From Hyposmocoma kahamanoa (taxonomy: Eukaryota > Arthropoda > Insecta > Lepidoptera > Cosmopterigidae), in NCBI RefSeq assembly GCF_003589595.1, contig NW_020656077.1, forward strand, positions 6,032,328-6,096,327: 64,000 nt of DNA, read 5' to 3'. Under the pieces are notes generated by a model. It worked only from the letters and a program-made list of their open reading frames with translations. It ran no database searches and was not told where the DNA came from. The position numbers and the translations under genes are program-made. Below, one piece after another: positions 56,714-64,000 of this stretch; position 1 is the first letter of the stretch, and each line of letters starts with the position of its first letter.

Positions 56714-57476
56714 AATATTGTGAAAACAGAATTAAAGATAGTTATAATTGTTCACAAATCAGATTTGTTTGTGACGTCACACTCTTAATGGCGGCTTGCA
56801 ATTCACATGCTAATTACTGTATGACGAAAAAGTGCTTCAGCCATGAATATTAATTCAAGTCACATTTTCAAGACTAGGGTTTCTGATTAAGCAACATATT
56901 TTTTTTCTCGAGTTTCGAGAATTCTCGTGCCCGATTTTTCGATTTTCTCGAGTTGTGCGATAAATTTCGTGCTTCGCAGCCCGACGTCTCTCAGCCCCTT
57001 GCTTTTAAAAAATATATATTTTATAGTTGAGAAGCCAAGTTAATACTTTGCATAGCCCGTGGCGAGACAAGCTGCCGACGACAGGATGCGCCGGGCGTCC
57101 TCTATTGCTAGAAGAAATACTTTAATTAGTAGAGCATTTGTTCTATGCTATATTGTACTTTATAATAACACTCTGTAATCACAAAGGTACGCTACGTACT
57201 CATCGTTAGTGTTTTGACCCTGTTTCCTTAAGACACTTCTGGACTTAATAGGTTCAATCGTAACCGACCGACCTATTAGAAGCCGAGTAAATTTTCTCGT
57301 ATTGTGAGTTCATAAGCTAAGTAAGTTATATACTTAAAAGGTTGGCGAGCGCAAGTTGCAAACCATTAAATAACAAGTAACTTTTTATATTCATCTTTCG
57401 AACATGGTTTAGAAGTTTTAACTCCTTGTCTGCGTAGAAGTACTTCTAGTAGGCTACTGTACTGCTTACTTGAGAA

Positions 57477-57830
57477 ATTCAATTGACAAGCGCGCCAAGA
57501 GGATTATAGGTGACTCGGACTTTGTAGAGGCGAAGCTGCAGAGCCTTGAACACCGCTGTAAAGTTGCCTGCTGGAAAGGGGTGTATCCTGTAGAATACCA
57601 GTAGGTATTCTACAGGATACACCCCTTTCCATCATCGGTGGACTAGACATAGGCTTGGGTTCCATCCCTATGATATTCCAAAGATTAGTACGAAGCATTT
57701 CGCGTCCACATTTATATAGCGAACGGCTATGGAGTAGAATTCCTGCCTGATTAAAAATATTATAACTTGGAAGAAAGACCGTTATAATTTGAGCCTTTTC
57801 AAGAAGGGAGTGCATTAGGTGTGCATGCTC
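57477..57830 (+). pseudogene. LINE ORF2 C-terminal fragment, copy 2, with palindromic rearrangement
   Basis: It begins like the copy at 49470 (ATTCAATTGACAAGCGCGCC, GATTATAGGTGACTCGGA, AGAGCCTTGAACACCGCTGT). It then enters the 27-bp palindrome at 57573-57630, loses about 60 bases relative to copy 1, and rejoins at CCCTTTCCATC. Multiple frameshifts follow. Confidence 0.78.
57573..57630. repeat. perfect 27-bp palindrome inside a LINE remnant
   Basis: The arm 57573-57599 (GGAAAGGGGTGTATCCTGTA...) and its exact complement 57604-57630 flank the 4-base loop AGTA. It lies inside the LINE remnant at 57477-57830. The related LINE copy at 49470-49815 does not contain the palindrome. Confidence 0.9.
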
Positions 57831-57861
57831 CGTCGTCAATTTCATCGTCATTTAACTGCCC

Positions 57862-58055
57862 CCGTAGCCGAACATTGTATTATGCTGGATTGTCACGCAG
57901 AGGGTTCAATTTCAGGACCGGGAGAAAAATTTGTGTGGTCTACATTTATTTCCCTCGTGAGTTTGGGCGTAATTTGTGGTTGTCTATGTGTGTGTCTATG
58001 GCACCTGCGATACAGGGTTTCCCTAGTGCGGGGCTTTGAAGGTGGGCGTTCTTTA
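57862..58055 (+). repeat. SINE-2 with a damaged head
   Basis: The body from GGACCGGGAGAAAAATTTGT through CTACATTTATTTCCCTCGTG to TTCCCTAGTGCGGGGC is well kept. The tRNA-like head has deletions, and box B is only AGGGTTCAATTTC. It follows directly on the LINE remnant at 57477-57830. Confidence 0.8.
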
Positions 58056-58176
58056 TTTACTTACTATGATGAGGTGGTGGTCGAATGAGCAATGTTATAA
58101 AAAATGTTATTGGCTTTTCTATACGAACTTACATTCCTTATTTTAAAAAAGGCTTTATTTGACATGCAAAATACGT

Positions 58177-59290
58177 GGATCGCACTATAAGTTTCCGGAA
58201 CGAATAAGAAAAAAATATTATAAATGGTCAGAAATGAATTTATTGTTTCTCAAAATATTCTCCGTTAGTGTTAATGCACTTTTTCATACGAATGAACCAA
58301 TTTTGAAGACATTCATGCCACTCCTAGGTGACAATCTCTGAAACATATTTTTCATACTCTTCGACAGCCTCTTCATGTGATGAAAATCGTTGACCGCGTA
58401 ACTAACTGGTTCTTAATTTTTGGAAATAAATAAAAGTCACAAGGTGCCAGGTCGGGACTGTATGCGGGATGTTATTCACCTTAAAAAATTCATTTGTTTG
58501 TCTGGCCGTGTGAAAACTGGCATTATCGTGGTGCAAGATGATACGGCGTTTACGGTTATTTTTATGGAGTTTGTCAAAAACTTCCGGCAAACAAATGGTC
58601 GTGTACCAATCACTATTCACGGTACAACGACTCTCCAAAGCAACAGTAACTATAATCCATGTTTCGTCACCTGATACTATTTCCCATACCAAATTTCGCC
58701 CCCTTCGTTGAATCTCGTAAGCATGGCATTGCACCAAGTGACGCGATTCGTTTTTTGAGCCTCAGTTAAATTGTGTGGGATCCACCGAGAGCACAGCTTT
58801 TTCACACCCAAATGTCTGTGTAGTATTGATTGTATTTGACTCTTGCCTATGCCTAAAGATGCCCGGATCTCATGGTATGTCACTTGCATATCTGTTTTGA
58901 TTATACGGTGCACAGCATCGATGTTTGTGCTGTTCACAGCAGTGGACGGTCGACCATCACGGAATTCGTCACTGATTCTGCAAACCAGCTATAAATAGTC
59001 GTGCATGGTGCTTCATCGCCAAAAGCAGTTTGAAGCCGAGTGAAGCTCCGCTGAGCTGTTAAATTACACTTCATGTCGTAGAAAATCATACTACGAAAAT
59101 TTTCACGAGTTAAATCCATGGTGATGTAGACAACCAATTTTTAAAATGACGCCACAATGTAAAAACAAGTGACAGTCAGATGAAACAAACTGCGTTCTAC
59201 AACCAAAGATTTCCATATTCAAATGTTGTAATTACTTTTTAAATATTGTTTATGTAAGTGGCCAGTTCCGGAAACTTATAGTGCGCCCTA
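58177..59290 (-). pseudogene. decayed mariner of a different subfamily, with internal deletion
   Basis: Three minus-strand frames read as parts of one mariner transposase. The N-terminus starts MDLTRENFRSMIFYD (ATG near 59119) and continues through a FGDEAP segment. The middle part has CSRWIPHNLTEAQK, the mariner linker signature. The C-terminal part has SGDETWI, then ICLPEVFDKLHK, then ILHHDNASFHTARQT, and further downstream in another frame YSPDLAPCDFYLFPKIKN (near 58420-58470). Frameshifts and a missing stretch between the first and second catalytic Asp make it non-functional. The ends carry inverted repeats with the core CGCACTATAAGTTTCCGGAA (58181-58200) and its complement near 59266-59285. 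The protein is clearly unlike the other mariner in this window. Outer limits are good to about 5 bases. Confidence 0.9.
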
Positions 59291-59454
59291 TGTATATAAA
59301 TTTCAAACGAAACAAAAAAAAAATAATAAAAATAAATTCAAATAAAAATTAACAAGAAGCATGTCAAAAGGGTCCATGACTCAGTATCTGAGGACTATGC
59401 TAATTATATAGCCCTCGCTGTTATTCTGTCACGGCCCATCATAAATTTGAACAC

Positions 59455-59612
59455 CACAATTCAAATAATATCTATTTCACCCCCTTTAAAATTTATTTTT
59501 GTAACAATAAGTAGCTATGTCCTTCTCCTAAGTCCCATCTATCTCTATACCAAAATTTGGATCTGCGGTTAGGGGTGAAAACGCATTTATAATATTAGTT
59601 TCCTAATAAATA
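59455..59612 (+). repeat. Zenon/CR1-type LINE 3' end, second copy
   Basis: AGTAGCTATGTCCTTCTCCT, CATCTATCTCTATACCAAAA, GCGGTTAGGGGTGAAAACGC and ATTTATAATATTAGTTTCCT give the same order as at 40040-40280. Confidence 0.6.
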
Positions 59613-59656
59613 TTGCAATCGAAGTACCAATGTACTTTCATTGCAATATTTATTTA
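59608..59656. repeat. short imperfect hairpin
   Basis: AATAAATATTGCAAT...GTAC is followed by GTAC...ATTGCAATATTTATT. This is a stem of about 23 bp with two mismatches and a 4-base loop, next to a Zenon-like LINE 3' end. Confidence 0.6.
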
Positions 59657-60472
59657 TGAATATTATGATGTTTCACTACAATGTTTTTCATATATTTTTT
59701 TGTAAAAGTGCTCCACTACTTTGTTATATTATTGATACAAAGACAGATCACAAAGAAAAGTTCCTACGATCTGTCATAACCCAAACCAGTGTAAGTTGCT
59801 ATTAACTAAGTGCTGTTAAGAGTCTGTACTAACTCAAATGGCTATGGAGTCTTCCATATAGGTATCAGTTCGACAGAACTACTGGTAATCGTAAAGTACC
59901 AGTAATGCTGTCACCAGAACTGTGCAACAGAACTAGTGGGAATAGTGGAAATGGCTTTGGTTGATTCCGTGAAACAGTGAAAGTGTTGAAACAAACTTTG
60001 AAAAAAATATATAGTAAATTCGAGGATATACACTGACGGTGTAAAAACACGATTCCTAAAATATTTTACGTTAGAAAATTAACACAAAGTTAGTTCGATA
60101 TTTTGCATGAAAATTGCTGTATTCAATATATACCAATATTTTTTAACCGACTTCATGAAAGGACTCTCAATTCGACTGTGTGTTTTTTCTTTTTTTATTC
60201 ATTTCTGTTTTCTTTATTTATTTCTGTATGTATGTTACGCGATAACTCCGGTATTTGTGAACCGATTTTCATGATTCTTTTTTTGTTGGAAAGGAGGTAC
60301 TTCCATAGTGGTCCCATTTTATTTTGAAGAAAATCATCCACCTCCAAGGGTGGCCGTTCAAGCATGAAGATTCATTTTTATAAATAGCGCCTAACTTTAA
60401 TTTAGGAGCAATTATTTTAATGGTAGATTTTGCTATTTCTCCAATTCAAGGCGTTTTTCTCTCAATATAATA

Positions 60473-61747
60473 GGGGTTAAAGTATGAAATTGCCGATTTG
60501 TACTGAAAATCTAAATTGTTTATTTTTTAAATTTTTAACAAATTTATTTAATCAAAAGTTGCCATTATTATCTATACATTGCTGCCATCTAATGGGAAGG
60601 TTATTAATGCCTTTGCGATAGAACTCCGACGATCAAACTGTGTGAAAGCATTTTGTACTGCCTCCTGGGAAGAAAACTTCTTGTCACGTAGATAATTGTC
60701 CAAATCACGAAAAAAATGGTAGTCCGTTGGAGCAAGGTCTGCTGGTCTGGTGAATACGGAGGATGACGAATGGTTTCTAACTGCAGTTCCTGAAGGGTCA
60801 AAATGGTTTCTCGTGCTGTGTGAGGTCTCGCGTTGTCGTGGAGCAATAATGGTGAAGATCGATTCATGAGTCGGGGCTGTTTTACTGCTAGTTTTGTCAA
60901 CATGGTTCGGAGTTCGGCACAATAGACATCTGCCGTTATTACTTGACCAGATCGGAGAAAACTATAGTGAATAACACCATGCTGAGACCACCAAACAGTT
61001 ACCATTACCTTTTTATTGGTAAGTTTTGCTTTAGGACACTGTTGTGGCATTTGACCTGGGGTCAGCCATTGCATTTTTCTTTTTCGGTTATCATAAATAA
61101 TCCACTTTTCACCACATGTTACAATTCGATCCAATATTCCTTCATTTCTGTACCGGTTCAACAAGGCAACACAAGTTTCAACACGCGTTTCTTTCTGCAG
61201 ATCAGTCAAATCATGAGGCACCCATTTTTCGTATTTTTTTATTTTATTGATTTGACGCAAGTGAGTCAATATTGTGGGTAAGGTAACGTTAAACCATGCC
61301 GCTAATTCCTGGGTTGTTTGACTAGGATCGGCTTCCACTATTTCTCTTAATTCATCGTTATTCACCTGTGTGGGCGGTCTTCCTCGTGACTCGTTCTTTA
61401 AGTCGAAATTTCCATCACGAAAGCGTTTAAACCAAAATCGCACGGTGCGTTCATTAGTAGACCCCTCTCCAAACGCAGCATTGATATTGCGGGCTGTTTC
61501 TGCCGCGTTAGTTCCGCGTCGGAACTCGTATTCAAAAATCACTCGAATTTTCGCAGCATCCATCTTTCTTGTCTAAATTGAATAACAAAAACAATTGAAA
61601 GTCGATATTCAAATGTTTCAAATTTAAAAAAAAAAAATCACAGAAACCATTTGAAAAAAGTTTCATTCGAAAACCTCAAACCATGAAGATTCTATGAAAA
61701 TTCAAAGAACCTATTGCAATAAAACGGCAATTTCATACTTTAACCCC
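60473..61747 (-). mobile_element. second mariner copy, same family, inserted in a family A repeat
   Basis: This copy is 1275 bp with the same 23-bp terminal repeats as the element at 10783-12062. The TA duplication is at 60471-60472 and 61748-61749. The flanks are two halves of one family A repeat: the left half stops at CTCTCAATATAA and the right half resumes at ATATACTTTGAG. The mariner is therefore younger than that repeat. Confidence 0.95.
60590..61563 (-). pseudogene. mariner transposase pseudogene
   Basis: Translated from 61563 on the minus strand, this is nearly identical to the transposase at 10968-11987 as far as YSPD near residue 273. Three lesions disable it. The first catalytic Asp is Gly151 (codon GGT at 61113-61111, giving VTCGEKW). 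An extra 8 bases (AGCAGACC in coding sense, around 60739-60746) shift the frame just after YSPD. About 10 bases (TGCAGTCTAG in the intact copy) are missing near 60630, before the C-terminal SSEFY segment. The DNA-binding half remains open, so a truncated DNA-binding protein is conceivable, but not a transposase. Confidence 0.93.
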
Positions 61748-62099
61748 TAATAATATACTTTGAGTAGTGAGAACCGATGTTTATTATCTCCGGTGTCAAG
61801 TCCTGTATAGTGGCGAACTAGGGGGTATTTCAATAAAACTTAGCAAATAGACGTAATTCCACGTACTTTTGAGGTCGGTTTTTTTAGTACTCTGGACTGA
61901 GATTATTTTATATCAACTGAACTAAATGGAACAAGTGTACCACACGATATACATTTATTAAACTGCTTTAAATTTCGTTTGTAAAAAAAGAATTCTGAAA
62001 TACAATCGAACCGTATTAGTACGCGAAAACATTGAATTCGAGCTGAGGTTGTGTAGACTCTTAACTAGCCATTAATATGCTAATAACTACTTACTTTCT

Positions 62100-62205
62100 C
62101 AGTTGGTTAAGAGCGATGGGCAAGGCAACAAACACTGGTATACGACTATATCCAGTTCGAAGGAATTCTTCTTCGTGTTCAAAGAAACCTTAATTTTAAA
62201 AACGA
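62100..62205 (+). repeat. degenerate SINE-1 copy
   Basis: CAGTTGGTTAAGAGCGATGG and ATCCAGTTCGAAGGAATTCT recall the SINE-1 head-to-body junction, but both promoter boxes are eroded. Confidence 0.4.
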
Positions 62206-62659
62206 TCATAAAATTATAAAGTAATTGAGGTTCAAATTTAAAAACTATTCCTCATCAAAATTTCTTTCTCTATTAAGACAAATATACCTGGAACTGTAGA
62301 GCAATTAGCCGAAGTTCATTATGATCCCACGGTAGAGCTTTCGTTCAATGAATACTGGTCTTTGTCTTAAACGAACCACAAATGAGTTATATACCAAGGC
62401 AAAATGGATGAACCTTATCTATGTTGTCGATGATATCCATTTTAAACTGCTCCACTCGGAGAGAGTGTGGTTGTGATTACTTCGAAGGTCAACAATGAAC
62501 TTCCAACAGCAAACGGGATTTGCAATATTGTGTTTTATTTATTAATTTGGTTCAACAAACAGTAGACACAATTAAAACTTATAATTAAATTTTTTTTGTA
62601 AATATGTAATGATTGTGTAATCAACACCGTTAACCACTAATTACTACGAAAAACTGACA

Positions 62660-62771
62660 AGTAATAAAAATAATAATAATTTTTATTTACTTGACTTAGG
62701 TCCGTAAATGTGGTTCAAACCAGCTAACAAGCTGAGATGACTAAAGTAAATATTAATAATAATAATAATAG
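62660..62771 (+). repeat. 3' end of another copy of the same LINE, head-to-tail
   Basis: CTTGACTTAGGTCCGTAAAT, GGTTCAAACCAGCTAACAAG and an AATAATAATAATAA tail repeat the last ~80 bases of the LINE at 62772-63263. The following copy starts directly at this tail. Confidence 0.75.
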
Positions 62772-63263
62772 GTACCGCGCCATTCTCACGGACAGGACAA
62801 TTTATTTTAATAAACCAGATGTAACTCTACAAGATAAAATAAATAAAATTACTTACCTAATAGACATTGCAGTTCCCAACACACATAACATACAGTAATG
62901 AAAAATTAAGTAAATACGCTGATCTTAAGGATGAAGTGTCTAGAATTTGGCGACAAGAAAAGGTATATGTTATCCCAATTGTTCTTTCCACAGCAGGCAT
63001 TATTCCTAATTATCTTCCCCGTAGCTTTAAATTATTAGGGTTTAAAGAAAGCCTCTACATAACCTTGCAAATAGCTGTAATTTTAAAGACATGCCGCATC
63101 GTCAGAAAGTTCATGCAGATGGAAGAGGACGAAGTAGGGTCTTATTATACACCCACCACATACTCGTAGGTACACGCCATACTGCATTTACTTGACTTAG
63201 TTCCGTAAATGTGGTTCAAACCAGCTAACAAGCTGAGAACACTAAAGTAAGTAATAATAATAA
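62772..63263 (+). pseudogene. LINE C-terminal fragment with possible restriction-like endonuclease motif
   Basis: The first frame (62772-62892) reads RAILTDRTIYFNKPDVTLQD KINKITYLIDIAVP. After a frameshift near 62890 the second frame continues NEKLSKYADLKDEVSRIWRQ, then VIPIVLSTAGIIPNYLPRSF and KTCRIVRKFM, stopping at 63167. The KPDVTLQDK segment resembles the PD..D.K pattern of the C-terminal restriction-like endonuclease of some LINEs. The 3' region contains CTTGACTTAGTTCCGTAAAT and ends in a TAATAATAATAATG tail at 63250-63263. Confidence 0.6.
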
Positions 63264-63463
63264 TGTTTATTTACATAAAATCACAACTAATAAATTGGTT
63301 ACAATTTTTTTTTTATAAGTCGAAGTTAAACAATCAAAAGATTATCCTGCCTTCTAAACTAGGGGATTATGAAGTAGAATTCGACCGTGGGTCTTACTAT
63401 GAACTTCTAATTTGTATAAATGATGTAAGTATAATAACATTAGGTGATTTAAGATTTGGAAAA

Positions 63464-63566
63464 TTGTGTGTGTGCGCGTGTGCGTGTGCGAGTGCTTGAG
63501 CGTGTGCGTGTGTCTGTGCTTGTGCGTGTGTGTGTGCGTGTGTGTATATGAGCGCGAGGGCGCGCG
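63464..63566. repeat. GT/GC-rich simple repeat
   Basis: A run of GTGTGC-type units with interruptions, ending in a GCGCGAGGGCGCGCG segment. Confidence 0.9.
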
Positions 63567-64000
63567 TTTGTGTGAATGTATTAACTGTATTTCAAAGGTA
63601 AGTATTTTCTCCGTATCATCGTAATTTAGTTTTAGTGACCACTGCTGTACTTTGTTTTTAAGGTCATATTTATTTAAAGTGTGTATGTTGATTTTTTCGT
63701 GTCAATTTTATTGTAAATCCGGGAGCTTAATATATGAAAGAAACCTTTACGAAATGCTTTTTTTGTACGATTCATTATGACAAATCGATGCTGGGGCGTC
63801 TTTTTGGGTCACGAACAGCTGGAACCCCCGGATGTTTACGTAACAGTGCTCGAAGGATGAAAAGTTGTCAATTTTTGATGATGAATAAACGTAAGAAGTA
63901 GGATATCGGTATGGTTTGAAATTCATTACTTTCAATACCGCCCTTTGCGCCCTTTCCGCCTTAATTAAGGTCGTTTTGGCTGAACCATCCCATACCGGTA

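Larger units (their letters stand above)
60144..61915 (+). repeat. family A repeat split by the broken mariner
   Basis: The 5' part (TTTAACCGACTTCATGAAAG to TTTTTCTCTCAATATAA) is at 60144-60470. The 3' part (ATATACTTTGAGTAGTGAGA to GGTCGGTTTTTTTAGTACTC, CTGAGATTATTT) is at 61750-61915. Together they give one nearly complete family A copy. Confidence 0.8.

Noticed and set aside
62867..63169. 100-codon frame as a host gene
   Set aside because: It is the C-terminal part of a LINE continuing from 62772 across a frameshift and ending in a LINE-type tail.

Overview
The window reads as nuclear DNA of an insect, most likely a moth or butterfly. It is AT-rich and gene-poor, almost every recognisable block is a transposable element or its debris, and several blocks resemble repeats I know from lepidopteran genomes: tRNA-headed SINEs, RTE-type LINEs, Zenon/CR1-type LINE 3' ends, and a dispersed repeat with AACCGACYTC ends. 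The lineage assignment is from memory, not from a search. The dispersed families are called A, B, C, SINE-1, SINE-2 and SINE-3 here as local labels only.

Only one host-type protein gene is convincing: an uninterrupted 580-codon reading frame on the minus strand at 2781-4523, related to mitochondrial delta-1-pyrroline-5-carboxylate dehydrogenase (ALDH4A1). It has no introns, the catalytic cysteine is alanine, and the NAD-binding Glu and Phe are also replaced. It looks like an open but catalytically changed retrogene (a pseudoenzyme candidate).

Layout. 1-2440: Penelope-like fold-back repeat, ACGC microsatellite, tandem SINE-3 pieces, a 525-bp inverted-repeat element, and a family B copy. 2781-4523: the ALDH4-like gene. 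5448-6370: a decayed RTE LINE. 6406-6633: a short inverted-repeat element with 8-bp target duplications, followed by A/T-rich spacer. 10783-12062: a complete mariner with an intact 339-residue transposase. 12237-26300: fold-back repeats, SINEs, several MITE families and LINE ends. 26318-26717: an assembly gap of N. 26724-35480: MITEs, SINE debris, a GTGC microsatellite, LINE ends and a possible CpG-rich first exon near 31800. 35486-36815: a long inverted duplication of one repeat. 36900-37380: two diverged copies of a protein-like segment. 40000-57830: further A, B, SINE, LINE and MITE copies, including one A copy split by LINE and BEL/Pao fragments. 58177-59290: a decayed mariner of a different subfamily. 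60473-61747: a second copy of the first mariner, broken, sitting inside an A copy. 62660-63263: LINE 3' ends in tandem. 63464-64000: a GT-rich simple repeat and unassigned sequence.

There is no operon, CRISPR array, prokaryotic gene or certain RNA gene here. The genes do not form a pathway. What the window shows well is repeat biology: nested insertions that order element ages, non-autonomous families with readable target-site duplications, and several long palindromes that could give double-stranded RNA if transcribed.
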